55,998 bases of DNA from Brasilonema sp. CT11 (lineage in GTDB: Bacteria; Cyanobacteriota; Cyanobacteriia; Cyanobacteriales; Nostocaceae): NCBI RefSeq assembly GCF_017982655.1, contig NZ_JABXYX010000045.1, positions 1 through 55,998 of the forward strand. Reading direction: 5' to 3'. A program made the position numbers and the translations under genes. This document shows, in pieces, positions 27,652-37,396 of the stretch. A model generated the notes under the pieces. It was not told where the DNA came from. It made no database searches and saw only the letters and a list, made by a program, of their open reading frames with translations. Numbering within the stretch: the stretch's first letter is position 1; each line of letters starts with the position of its first letter.

Positions 27652-28515
27652 ATGAGTATATGGTCTAATTTCTGTCCTTCGCGCTTTCTGCGCCAAGCTG
27701 TACGAGCAGGATTTTTGGCGCTATGCATAGTATGGTTGAGTTTGTCAACCCCTGTGCAAGCAGCCACAAACACCAGTCAAGCAGACAGCAATAATCTTAT
27801 TAATCCAAAATTGGAAGCCGAAGTTTTGCAGATTATCCACAATCACCCAGAGGTGGTTGTAGAGGCTTTGCAAGCGTACCAGCAACAACAACAAAAGCAG
27901 CAACAACAAGCCAAGCAGTTAGTTTTGCAGGAGATAAAGACAAATCCCAACAAAATCATTGGTGAATCTCCGACTACTGGCGCAACTGAACCAAAGATTC
28001 TGCTGATAGAGTTCTCAGATTTTCAATGTCCTTATTGTGCCAAAGCTCACAAGACGTTGAAGCAGTTTATGGCTCGTCATCAAGATGAAGTTACGTTGGC
28101 GTACAAACATTTTCCCCTAATCTCAATTCATTCTGAAGCAATGCCCGCTGCTAAAGCCGCTTGGGCGGCTCAACAGCAAGGAAAGTTTTGGCAGTACCAA
28201 GATGCTTTGTTTTCAAGCCAAGGTAAATTAGGGGAGAAATTGTATGTTGCGATCGCCAAAAAACTGAATTTGGATCTCGAACAGTTTAACCAACAGCGCA
28301 GTGGAAATGCAGCCGATGCTGTGATTCAAAAGGACATAGAGACGGCGATGAGATTGGGAATTCAGGGTACTCCTTTCTTTGTCATGAATGAGGAGACATT
28401 TGATGGTGCTGTTGAGCTATCTGACATCGAGAGGATACTAGCTCGAACAGGGAACAGGGAACAGGGAACAGGGAACAGGGAACAGGGAACAGGGAACACA
28501 ACAACTGATAACTGA
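27652..28515 (+). CDS. DsbA-like periplasmic thiol oxidoreductase
   Basis: 287 residues. Signal peptide (about 1-38, hydrophobic AGFLALCIVWLSLS, ending VQAA). A helical, glutamine-rich stretch (QQQQQKQQQQAKQ, 77-89) precedes a thioredoxin-fold domain with the active site CPYC (126-129) in FSDFQCPYCAKAHKTL and the cis-proline region GIQGTPFFVMN. It forms or isomerises disulfides in exported proteins; cyanobacterial homologues act alongside a VKOR-type partner that is not in this window. The last ~20 residues (GNREQGTGNREQGTGN) are encoded by an intergenic-type heptamer repeat and are unlikely to be functional. Confidence 0.9.
   Translation: MSIWSNFCPSRFLRQAVRAGFLALCIVWLSLSTPVQAATNTSQADSNNLINPKLEAEVLQIIHNHPEVVVEALQAYQQQQQKQQQQAKQLVLQEIKTNPNKIIGESPTTGATEPKILLIEFSDFQCPYCAKAHKTLKQFMARHQDEVTLAYKHFPLISIHSEAMPAAKAAWAAQQQGKFWQYQDALFSSQGKLGEKLYVAIAKKLNLDLEQFNQQRSGNAADAVIQKDIETAMRLGIQGTPFFVMNEETFDGAVELSDIERILARTGNREQGTGNREQGTGNTTTDN
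28447..28498 (+). repeat. Heptamer repeat (gggaaca) at the end of the DsbA-like gene
   Basis: Seven tandem gggaaca units are read in frame as G-N-R-E-Q-G-T repeats, followed by TTTDN and the stop codon. The same heptamer is found after genes at 19724 and 43930. Confidence 0.9.
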
Positions 28516-28630
28516 TACAGCAATCCTAGATAAGTCGTGAACAAAAAAAACGAACCGCAAAGGACGCAAAGGACGCAAAGAAAAGAAAGAGAAGAAGAGG
28601 AGGATGTTCATATCTTATTTAGGAGGGCTG

Positions 28631-28670
28631 TAACTGATAACTGATAACTGTTAACTGATAACTGATAACA
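28631..28670. repeat. Heptamer tandem repeat (aactgat)
   Basis: Five to six head-to-tail copies of taactga/aactgat between the DsbA-like gene and the large membrane protein gene. STRR-type intergenic repeat. Confidence 0.8.
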
Positions 28671-28753
28671 GTCAGCCGAGCAAGTGTCACAGATAATGCG
28701 AAAATAACTTTTATCAGGATAATGATTAAGTATCGCGCTTTCTGCGTGGGCTT

Positions 28754-31700
28754 ATGTCACCAAACTTTGACCCTTCTCTCAAAATTGAAATCAAGCTTGC
28801 ATCTAACAATCCTGAGTTATTGCATGGACTTGATATATGGTTGCGCTTGGGTTTGATCTCGGATACTCAAGTTAAACAAATCTGTCGAGAGTTTCTGGTT
28901 TGTCGTCTGGAGTTACAACCTCAGACTTTACCTGAACCGCAAGTACAGACGTTGCATGCAACGTCTCTACATCAGGATGATGCATTACCAACAGCTAAGA
29001 AACCTAATGTTCTTGCTCGGATGTTGCAGTCGCTGGGCGAAGAATTAAGTGTCCGCTGGCTGCTATTCTTAGGAATGTTTTTAGTGGTGGTATCCTCTGG
29101 GGTTCTCGCCGCGAGTCAATGGCAAAGGTTTCCGCCTTCTGGACAATATGGAGTTTTGCTTGCTTATACTCTGAGTTTTTGGGGGATAAGTTTTTGGGCT
29201 GGTAGACAGTCTCATTTAAGCTTAACAACTCGGACGCTGCTGATTGTCACACTGTTGTTAGTGCCAGTGAACTTTTGGGCAATGGACAGTTTCAATCTTT
29301 GGCAAAATCCTTTGAATTGGGTTGTCATTGCAATAGCTTCTATTACGCTTTCAGCAATTACTTTTTTATTTTGCAACAATCGGCTGTTTTCTACTCATCA
29401 GCCAGCGAGAACATTATCTCTAGTCAATATTCTGGGACTGTCGTATCTACATTGGGGTTGGCAAATCCCAGGATTTCCCTTAATTGCAGTTTATTTAGGG
29501 ACAGTAGGAACAACTCTCGCTACAATTTATCACACTCATCACCTGCAAAGGCAAACGGTTGTAACAGTTGAAGATCAAAAAACTGGATTAGGTATCAGTC
29601 TGTTTTCGCTCGTTATTGTTTATGCTTTATTTGTGCTGTTGATACGAGCGATTTTTGTTGTCCGCTTAGAAATCCAAGAATTGGGCTTAGCTGTTGGTAT
29701 TTGCGGGTGGCTGGTGACTCGGTTAACACAGCAAAACAAAGAAACAAGGGTACAGAGTAAAGAACTTTCTTCGATCTCTCTGACTCCCTCACTCCCTCCC
29801 TCCCTCACTCTCCCCTGGGAACTCTTTGGCGGTATTCTACTATTCTTTGGTTGGCTGGTGTCGGTAAGTGCTGCTTTTCCTTGGCAAGCAACGGCTGTTA
29901 GTGGTTTGGGTTTGTGGTTTTTCAGTCGGCGCTTGCAGTTGGGTGGTACACGCGTGGATGTGGGGGCGATTTTCGCTATTGGGTTGGAGACGATTTGGCT
30001 GTTATGGTTGTTAGTGCCTTCTGGGTTGCAACAATGGGCGATCGCCATTGCTACTCAACTAACTCATTCTCAGAATACACCTTGGGCGTTGCTGAGTGTG
30101 GTGTTATTTCCCTATCTTGTTTTGATGGTGGCGTTGACGGATGGACTTTACCGCGTTCAAAAGGTGCAATTGGCTGATTTTGGGGAAAAATTAACGCTGG
30201 TGTTTGGAATCTCACTGACTGCGGTGAGCTTGGTAAATCCCACGTTACGTTCCTTAAATTTACTTTTATCTGCAATCACTTTAGCAAGTGTCAGCCAGCG
30301 ACGACTTCCCACCAGAATAAGTCTGGTGTACATGACTCAAATTGCAGGGGTGCTAACGCTTTGCTCAATAATTGACCGCTTTTTTCCTTATCTTAATACA
30401 CAAGTCTGGGCAAGCATTGTGTTGGCTGTGGCGGTTGCAGAGTGGTTGTTTTGTTGTTTGGGTAACGGAGTCTGGCACAAGAGTGCATGGTATATGGGTT
30501 TGGGACTGGCGGCACTGAGCTACACTCTATTATGGATGAATGCTGAACCAGCTTGGTTTGGTTCTGGTAATAACAGTGAGAGTTGGGGTTTGGTTTGGTT
30601 AATCACTCCTATAACTTTCACAGGTATAGCTATTCTTGGTTTTAAATCTCCAGCCAGCACAGTAGCACGTCCGACTCTCAATGCTTGGTTGAGTGTCGCC
30701 GCTTTGGGACTTGCGCAGTCACTAATTTTACCACTATCTGGAGGTAGATTAATCGGTTTGGCTGTTGCTAGTGCTTTGATGTTTGTTAATACGCGCTATT
30801 TGCGACACAAAGTATCTGCGTTAATTACTGTAGGTTTTGGACTGGGTTTCATTGCTGCCCTGTTATGGGAAGGTGTGCCTGGTTTAGCAAGATTATCTTT
30901 ACAGGGCTGGTTTGTAGCAGGAGCAGTTTGTACTGTTGGTTTATGGCTAATTCGTAAATTGTTAAGCACCAGAGAGAACGAATTAGTAGCTATTTATGCA
31001 GAGGCAAGTGATAAGTGGGCGATCGCACTCTGCTGTGTTGAGTTGTTGCTGCTGAGTGTTCACTCAACGCTTGTTTACCAAGGGCTGATGAAATCTGAAT
31101 TTCTTTACTTAACTTCTTCTGCAATAACTCTAGGGGCAATTGTTTATCGCAGTTGGCAGCAACCTAGTAATTGGAGTTTTTATGGTATTGGGTGGTGTCT
31201 GGAATTATTGATTGCTGAAGTCTTGGGTTTTGGCGAACGCTCTATCATTAAGATTGCAATTGCTAACATCGCCTTAGGTTTGCTGACTCAAGTTTTAGGG
31301 GAGTGGTGGCGAGCAAAACACCGACTCGAAAAACTTCCCAATCGCTGGCACATTCTGCCTTTGGTATATGCTGTCTTTGGTGTCGCGTTGCGTTCTTCAA
31401 CCTTTGCCAACTGGACAGGTTTATCTTCTCTTGCTGTCGCTTTCATTATTATTGGAGTTGGGCGACGGCGTCAAGAATTGAAACCCCTACTGTATCTGGG
31501 ACTGATTGGGATATCAATTTCAGCATATGAGCTTTTATTCTATCAACTCTTGCAAGCACCAGGAGGAGTATATGGCGATCGCTTAATTGCTATGTCTGTT
31601 CTTGGCACTGGCATTATGTATGCATATCGTATTCTCTCGCCTTGGCTTGCAGACTACTTACGCCTAACCAGTAAAGAACTGAAAGTCGTTGCTCATATTC

Positions 31701-32656
31701 ACTGGGTTCTTAGTAGCTGTTTATTACTTTCTGCCACCTTCACCCCCATTGCAATAAACTATCTTGTGGGCTTGGGAACCGGGGTATTTTTGATTCGTTA
31801 TGCCATTTTTCAAGGAAGCTACCATCCACAATCCGCGATGGCACAAATATGGGTTTACCTTGGCTTGTTAGAAATAGCAGGGTTCAGAATTTTCTGGATT
31901 TCTACACCATTAGGACGCTTATTTGCTGAATCGTTACTTCCTTGGAAAGCGCCTATAGCCTCTGTTGTTGCTTACTTTCTCTACATTTTACCTTGGGAGC
32001 GTTGGGGCTGGTCTAAAAGACCTTGGCAAAACGCTGCATATATTTTGCCATTGATATATCTGTGGGAAAGTCGAGGAGAAATTTATCCAGTCGGCTTGCT
32101 GATCACAGCAGGGTTTTATGCTTTTATTGCCAAGGTTTCAAAACAATTCCGTTTCACCTATGTCAGTGTAGTGCTGATTGATTGGGCGTTGTTTCGTTGG
32201 TTTTGGGACTTACATCTGAGTGATGCTTTGTGGTATGTAATACCGATTGGCTTATCACTGCTGTATGTTGCTCAATTCGATCCTAGCCTGAAAGAATTTC
32301 CAATGAAAGCAAGTCGCCACTCGGTGCGGTTACTGGGCTGTGGTTTAATTTGTGGATGGGCTATTATCTTTGATCAAGATACGGCATTTATACCCGGATT
32401 TTTGAGTCTTATCGCCATTTTTGCTGGATTAGCTTTGCGAGTGCGGGCTTTTCTGTATGTTGGTACAAGCAGCTTTTTTATCACGAGTTTCTATCAACTG
32501 GTAATTTTTAGCTTGCATTACCCATTTTTGAAATGGGTAGTTGGCTTGCTTGTTGGTATTGTACTCATCTCGATTGCTGCTAACTTTGAAACCCGTCGCG
32601 AACAGATTAATTCCTTACTTCGCAACTCCAGTGAGCAATTGCAGGAATGGGAGTAG
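28754..32656 (+). CDS. Giant polytopic membrane protein, unknown function
   Basis: 1300 residues. A soluble N-terminus of about 95 residues (LDIWLRLGLISDTQVKQICREFL resembles the start of DUF2157-type membrane proteins) is followed by some 30 or more predicted hydrophobic helices over the rest, with short loops. The protein is very rich in L, W, G and S. Transport, lipid or polysaccharide handling are all possible; no signature seen. Two in-frame repeat insertions sit in loops: a near-perfect palindrome at 28945-28972 (residues about 65-73) and a pyrimidine run at about 29776-29815 (SLTPSLPPSLTLP). Ends 173 bp before the CHAT-STAND gene, same strand. Confidence 0.8.
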   Translation: MSPNFDPSLKIEIKLASNNPELLHGLDIWLRLGLISDTQVKQICREFLVCRLELQPQTLPEPQVQTLHATSLHQDDALPTAKKPNVLARMLQSLGEELSVRWLLFLGMFLVVVSSGVLAASQWQRFPPSGQYGVLLAYTLSFWGISFWAGRQSHLSLTTRTLLIVTLLLVPVNFWAMDSFNLWQNPLNWVVIAIASITLSAITFLFCNNRLFSTHQPARTLSLVNILGLSYLHWGWQIPGFPLIAVYLGTVGTTLATIYHTHHLQRQTVVTVEDQKTGLGISLFSLVIVYALFVLLIRAIFVVRLEIQELGLAVGICGWLVTRLTQQNKETRVQSKELSSISLTPSLPPSLTLPWELFGGILLFFGWLVSVSAAFPWQATAVSGLGLWFFSRRLQLGGTRVDVGAIFAIGLETIWLLWLLVPSGLQQWAIAIATQLTHSQNTPWALLSVVLFPYLVLMVALTDGLYRVQKVQLADFGEKLTLVFGISLTAVSLVNPTLRSLNLLLSAITLASVSQRRLPTRISLVYMTQIAGVLTLCSIIDRFFPYLNTQVWASIVLAVAVAEWLFCCLGNGVWHKSAWYMGLGLAALSYTLLWMNAEPAWFGSGNNSESWGLVWLITPITFTGIAILGFKSPASTVARPTLNAWLSVAALGLAQSLILPLSGGRLIGLAVASALMFVNTRYLRHKVSALITVGFGLGFIAALLWEGVPGLARLSLQGWFVAGAVCTVGLWLIRKLLSTRENELVAIYAEASDKWAIALCCVELLLLSVHSTLVYQGLMKSEFLYLTSSAITLGAIVYRSWQQPSNWSFYGIGWCLELLIAEVLGFGERSIIKIAIANIALGLLTQVLGEWWRAKHRLEKLPNRWHILPLVYAVFGVALRSSTFANWTGLSSLAVAFIIIGVGRRRQELKPLLYLGLIGISISAYELLFYQLLQAPGGVYGDRLIAMSVLGTGIMYAYRILSPWLADYLRLTSKELKVVAHIHWVLSSCLLLSATFTPIAINYLVGLGTGVFLIRYAIFQGSYHPQSAMAQIWVYLGLLEIAGFRIFWISTPLGRLFAESLLPWKAPIASVVAYFLYILPWERWGWSKRPWQNAAYILPLIYLWESRGEIYPVGLLITAGFYAFIAKVSKQFRFTYVSVVLIDWALFRWFWDLHLSDALWYVIPIGLSLLYVAQFDPSLKEFPMKASRHSVRLLGCGLICGWAIIFDQDTAFIPGFLSLIAIFAGLALRVRAFLYVGTSSFFITSFYQLVIFSLHYPFLKWVVGLLVGIVLISIAANFETRREQINSLLRNSSEQLQEWE
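28945..28972. repeat. Palindromic repeat inside the coding sequence
   Basis: Core palindrome agacgttgcatgcaacgtct (perfect over 20 bp), extended to a 28-bp near-palindrome with one mismatch pair. I recognise this as a sequence found dispersed in many filamentous cyanobacteria. Here it is translated in frame in a variable loop. Confidence 0.85.
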
Positions 32657-32829
32657 TTTTAAGGAATAACGTGCTGCCACGGCGACTACAATATCTGGCG
32701 ATTACTACCTTAGATTTACCCCCACTGGTGCATAAGTTAATTTCGGTTTCATCTATATATAAAAGAGTGTTTTCATACAGTACCTTTGAGTATTTTTTTG
32801 GGCAGCATAAACATTTATACTGTAACTTT

Positions 32830-35800
32830 ATGGTCTCTAAGCAATTTTCCGATGGTAACAACGCCTTTGTCAAAACAATTTTGGTTTTGGCAGCGAATCC
32901 AAAAAGTACTTCAAGGTTACGGTTAGATGAAGAAGTACGAGAAATTGATGAAGGATTAAGACGATCCTCTAGGCGTGAGCAGTTCTGCTTAGAGCAAAAG
33001 TGGGCAGTACGCCAGCGTGATTTCTACCGAGCAATTTTAGACTACCAACCTCAGATAATTCACTTTAGTGGTCATGGTATGGAGGTTGATGGTATTGTCT
33101 TAGAAGATGAAACAGAGCAGCCAGTCGAAGTAAATGCTTTGGCATTGGCAAGTATGTTCAAGCTATTTGCTACAAAAGGAGTTGAGTGCGTACTGCTCAA
33201 TGCTTGCTATAGTGAGGTGCAAGCAAAAGCTATTGGCCAACACGTTAAATATGTGATTGGCATGAACAAAACGGTTGGAGATAAAGCCGCAATAGCATTT
33301 TCTGTAGCGTTTTATGATGCTTTGGCAGCTGGAGAACAGATGGAGTTTGCTTATGAATTAGGTTGCTCAGTCTTAATAAATTATTTAGAGCAGCAAACTC
33401 CGGTTCTATTTAAAAAAGACGAAACTAATATCATCTCCGTCCAGCAAAAAGAAGACATTTCCGTCCAGCAAAAAGAAGACATTTCCGTCCAGCAAAAAGA
33501 AGACATTATTCCACCCAATCCCTATCAAGGATTAGCCGCATTTGGTGAAGAAGATGCAGCATTCTTTTTCGGACGGGAAACATTTGTGAATGGTTTGGTG
33601 GAAGCAGTTAATAAACAGCCCTTAGTAGCAGTGATTGGTCCATCGGGTACTGGAAAATCTTCTGTGGTGTATGCGGGGCTGATTCCCCAACTGCGTATGA
33701 CAGGAAACTGGCTGATTGAATCATTTCGCCCTGGAAATAAGCCATTTTACCAGTTAGCTTCTGCGTTAGTTCGTCAATTAGTACCGGAAATTGATGAAAT
33801 TCAACAATTACGATCAGCGGCTGGACTAGAAAAAAATATACAGCAGGGTTCCGTTACGTTGGATCTGATAACATCTCGCATTAAAGAACGTAACCCAGGT
33901 AAACGTCTTCTGCTGTTTGTAGATCAATTTGAAGAACTCTACACTCTTTGTCAGAAGGAAGAACAAGAACGCTTTGCTGATTTGATGCTCCAAGCTATCC
34001 AACACAAAAGTTTAACATTGGTCTTCACTTTAAGAGCTGACTTTTATGGCTTTGTGCTTGCCTACCGTCCTTTACGAGATGCGTTGCAGCAGTTTACACC
34101 GCAATTGTTAAGTGCAATGAATCCAGAGGAACTGCATCGCGCAATTGAGCAACCAGCGCTGAAGATAGAAGTTCAATTGGAAACACAATTGACGCAACGA
34201 ATTTTAGAGGATGTTGGCAATGAACCAGGAAATCTTCCATTGCTAGAATTTGCCCTGACTCGACTTTGGAATAAGCAGCAAAAGCGTAGGTTAACTCACC
34301 AAGCCTATGACGAGATTGGGGGTGTGAAAAAAGCTTTAGCGAATCATGCTGAGCAAATTTATCAACAATTAAATGAACAAGAGCAAAAACAAGCACGGCG
34401 AATTTTTGTGCAATTAGTACGTCCAGGAGAAGGAACAGAGGACACGCGTCGCATCGCAACCCGGTATGAAGTAGGAGATGAGAACTGGGGATTAGTGAGT
34501 GATTTAGCAGGACACAAAGCCCGTTTGGTTGTTACCGGACGCGATGAGAATTTGAAGGAGGATACCGTGGAGGTTGTCCATGAAGCCCTGATCCGCGAAT
34601 GGCCAACTCTGCGAGAGTGGATGAAAAAAGACCGTTTGTTTCGAGCTTGGCAAGAGCGACTAAGGGTAATTATACGTGAGTGGGAAGAGACAAAACGAGA
34701 TCTAGGGGTATTGTTGCGTGGTGTGCCTTTGGGAGAGGCGGAAGAAAAACTGAAGGAACGTCGAGAAGAACTAAGTCCATCAGAGCAAAACTTTATTCAA
34801 CTGAGTATTGAACTACGCGATCGCGATCGTCAACTTGAAGAAGAACGCAGACAGCAAGAGTTGGAAGCAGCACGAAAAATAGCACAAGAATCAGAAGCTA
34901 GACGCAAAGCTGAAGAAGAGCTACGTAAGCAAGCTGTCCAAACAGCTGAACAGGAGACTAGAGCGCGTCGAGCGATTCAGACAAGGAATAGACTTACCAT
35001 AGGTTTATTATTAGCATTCACCATCTTAGCTGGGTACCAGTGGAGGGAAGCAGAGATTCAGGGAATTCAGGCTCAGGTAAATTCCTCAGAACTAAGTTTC
35101 AATTCAAACAATGAATTGGAGGCATTAAAAACAAGCTTAATAGCAGGAGAAAAACTAAAGCATTCTTGGTGGCAAGCGATCTTCCCAGATAGTTTAAAAA
35201 GTCAGACGATGACTGCTCTCGACCAAACAGTTTATTGGCTAGGGGAACGCAACAAATGGTCAGCACATACAAATACAATCAGGAACATTCAGTTCAGCCC
35301 AGATAGAGATAGACAGATAATTGCTTCAGCAAGCGCTGACAACACAATTAAACTTTGGGATTTAAAAGGCAACCTACTCAATACTCTTAAGGGGCATACA
35401 GATCTAGTTAACAGTGTAAGCTTTAGTCCTGATGGGAAAATGTTAGCTTCAGCTAGTTGGGATGGAACTGTGAAACTTTGGAGTATTAACGGCGACTTAC
35501 TGGACGATAAACGCAATGCACATAAAGCAAAAGTTTATAGTGTTAGTTTTAGTCCTGATGGGAAGATGCTAGCTTCAGCTAGTTGGGATGGAACTGTGAA
35601 ACTTTGGAATGTAAATGGTAGTAAGTTAAGCTTATTCAAGAAGATTCAACCTCGACCAGAAATTCTTAAAACCACAAACAAAGACAATAATCATAATAGT
35701 AATTCTCTAAAACAGTTTGATCAAGTTAGCTTTAGTCCTGACGGTCAACTGATTGCTGCAGGTAGTGACGATGGAAAAGTGTGGATTTGGGATCGAAATG

Positions 35801-37179
35801 GTAAGTTACTCACAATTTTATCAGGACACCACAAACGCGTTTATGCCGTAAGCTTTAGTCCAGACAGGAAGTTTTTAGCTTCTTCCAGTGGTGACAACAC
35901 AATTCTACTCTGGGATGCTCAAAAGCTTAACCAAATAAGAACCCTCGGCCCACACGAATCTGATGCTCAAAAGCTTAAGCCAATAAAAACCCTCGACCGA
36001 CACGAATCTGATGTTTTTAGCATAGCCTTTAGCGCTGATGGAAAAACTTTGATTTCTGCGAGTCAAGACAACACAATCAAATTCTGGCGTGTTGAGGACG
36101 GCAAGGTACTGAAAACTTTGGTATATAACAATCCTGTTCGTAGTGTTAGTATTAACCAGGATGGTCTCCTAGCGTTAGGAGGTTTAGACTTTGATATCAA
36201 ACTCTGGCGTACTGATGGCAATGACGTTATTTCTCTAACAGGGCATAGCCAAGTACTGAACAACATTAGTTTAAGTCACAACAGTAAAACTGTAGCTACT
36301 GGCGGAAATGATCAGCAGATTAAACTCTGGAACAAATTGAACGGTAAAGAACTAAGGACACTCGTTGGTCATGAAAGTAACATCATTACCACCAGCTTTA
36401 GTCCGGATGATTCTATACTAGCATCAGGGGATAGCGACGGAAAGATCATACTTTGGAATCCAGTGAATGGGACAAAATACAAAGTACTAAAAGCTCATGA
36501 CAAGAGGGTTGGTAACATAAGCTTTAGTCCCGATGGTATGATATTAGCTTCAGTAAGTGATGACAAAACTATAAAACTTTGGAATCAAAAAGGTAATTTA
36601 ATTGCACCACCATTTCCAGAACAAAAAAACGAAGTTAAGAGTATCAGCTTTAGCCCAGACGGTAAGATGATAGCTTCAGGGAGTGTAGATACTATTACAC
36701 TTTGGAATGTAGAGCTACGTCAACCCATTCAAATATTAAGAGGGCACACAGGAGCAGTTAATAGTGTCAGTTTTAGTTCTGATGGTAAAATGCTAGCTTC
36801 AGGAAGTGAAGACAAAACTATTAAAATCTGGAGCATCCCTGATGGTAAGGAGCTTAAGACATTACAAGGACATACAGCGGGTATTAATAGTGTGAGTTTT
36901 CGTCCTAATTCCAAAATGTTAGCTTCAGGAAGTGATGACAAGACTATAAAAATCTGGAATGCAAAGACAGGCGAAGAAATTACCACTCTTAAAGGACACG
37001 CTGCCCAGGTTTATAGTGTTAGTTTTAGTCCCGATGGCAATACGCTCGGTTCAGCTAGTGGTGATAGTACTGCACTATTGTGGAAGACAGAACTTTTTGA
37101 TTTAGACAAGGCATTAGTAAAGGGTAATGATTTGATAAGAGATTGTAAGGTGACAACAAGTTGTAGTCAACCACAGTAG
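32830..37179 (+). CDS. CHAT protease-like / STAND NTPase / WD40 repeat protein
   Basis: 1449 residues from ATG 32830; the frame extends upstream into the preceding gene without a better start. Domains: CHAT (caspase-like) at 1-200 with the catalytic pair H82 (HFSGHG) and C126 (LLNACYS); a linker made of three ISVQQKED repeats; a STAND-type NTPase (about 230-690) with NPYQGLAAFGEEDAAFFFGR, Walker A GPSGTGKSS (270-278) and Walker B LLLFVDQFEEL; a helical/coiled region; one membrane helix (about 721-737); and about 13 WD40 repeats to the C-terminus. The layout is that of an NLR-like sensor whose WD40 propellers sense and whose CHAT protease executes (inference from family). Confidence 0.93.
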   Translation: MVSKQFSDGNNAFVKTILVLAANPKSTSRLRLDEEVREIDEGLRRSSRREQFCLEQKWAVRQRDFYRAILDYQPQIIHFSGHGMEVDGIVLEDETEQPVEVNALALASMFKLFATKGVECVLLNACYSEVQAKAIGQHVKYVIGMNKTVGDKAAIAFSVAFYDALAAGEQMEFAYELGCSVLINYLEQQTPVLFKKDETNIISVQQKEDISVQQKEDISVQQKEDIIPPNPYQGLAAFGEEDAAFFFGRETFVNGLVEAVNKQPLVAVIGPSGTGKSSVVYAGLIPQLRMTGNWLIESFRPGNKPFYQLASALVRQLVPEIDEIQQLRSAAGLEKNIQQGSVTLDLITSRIKERNPGKRLLLFVDQFEELYTLCQKEEQERFADLMLQAIQHKSLTLVFTLRADFYGFVLAYRPLRDALQQFTPQLLSAMNPEELHRAIEQPALKIEVQLETQLTQRILEDVGNEPGNLPLLEFALTRLWNKQQKRRLTHQAYDEIGGVKKALANHAEQIYQQLNEQEQKQARRIFVQLVRPGEGTEDTRRIATRYEVGDENWGLVSDLAGHKARLVVTGRDENLKEDTVEVVHEALIREWPTLREWMKKDRLFRAWQERLRVIIREWEETKRDLGVLLRGVPLGEAEEKLKERREELSPSEQNFIQLSIELRDRDRQLEEERRQQELEAARKIAQESEARRKAEEELRKQAVQTAEQETRARRAIQTRNRLTIGLLLAFTILAGYQWREAEIQGIQAQVNSSELSFNSNNELEALKTSLIAGEKLKHSWWQAIFPDSLKSQTMTALDQTVYWLGERNKWSAHTNTIRNIQFSPDRDRQIIASASADNTIKLWDLKGNLLNTLKGHTDLVNSVSFSPDGKMLASASWDGTVKLWSINGDLLDDKRNAHKAKVYSVSFSPDGKMLASASWDGTVKLWNVNGSKLSLFKKIQPRPEILKTTNKDNNHNSNSLKQFDQVSFSPDGQLIAAGSDDGKVWIWDRNGKLLTILSGHHKRVYAVSFSPDRKFLASSSGDNTILLWDAQKLNQIRTLGPHESDAQKLKPIKTLDRHESDVFSIAFSADGKTLISASQDNTIKFWRVEDGKVLKTLVYNNPVRSVSINQDGLLALGGLDFDIKLWRTDGNDVISLTGHSQVLNNISLSHNSKTVATGGNDQQIKLWNKLNGKELRTLVGHESNIITTSFSPDDSILASGDSDGKIILWNPVNGTKYKVLKAHDKRVGNISFSPDGMILASVSDDKTIKLWNQKGNLIAPPFPEQKNEVKSISFSPDGKMIASGSVDTITLWNVELRQPIQILRGHTGAVNSVSFSSDGKMLASGSEDKTIKIWSIPDGKELKTLQGHTAGINSVSFRPNSKMLASGSDDKTIKIWNAKTGEEITTLKGHAAQVYSVSFSPDGNTLGSASGDSTALLWKTELFDLDKALVKGNDLIRDCKVTTSCSQPQ
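33433..33504 (+). repeat. 24-bp tandem repeat x3 in the CHAT-STAND linker
   Basis: Three head-to-tail copies of a 24-bp unit containing tccgtccagcaaaaagaaga, differing only at the third base of each unit. They encode SVQQKEDI three times between the protease-like and NTPase domains. Confidence 0.92.
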
Positions 37180-37191
37180 TTTCACCCCTTT

Positions 37192-37300
37192 AGAACTTAC
37201 GCACTGTACAAACAGAAGATAATGTGAATTGACTAAACCGCAACCTGAATTTTGACTCAATTCACATAATCAATTTTTTGATAATGCGTAAGTCCTATTC
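37192..37300. repeat. Inverted-repeat element with (ag)aacttacgca ends
   Basis: aacttacgca near 37195 and tgcgtaagtcct near 37288-37299 form terminal inverted repeats; a second nested pair (tgtgaattga, tcaattcaca) lies inside. The same end sequence bounds the element at 52605-52705. Confidence 0.6.
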
Positions 37301-37396
37301 TAGTTCAATAAATTCGCAATTCAATCAAGTCCTCCTTGTAAGAGGCTGCTCTAACGTCTCAAAGATGTTCAAGTCGTATATAATTGCAAACATTCC

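Noticed and set aside
32647-32829. Upstream extension of the CHAT-STAND gene
   Set aside because: Overlaps the preceding gene and reads as non-coding; the CHAT domain starts soon after ATG 32830.
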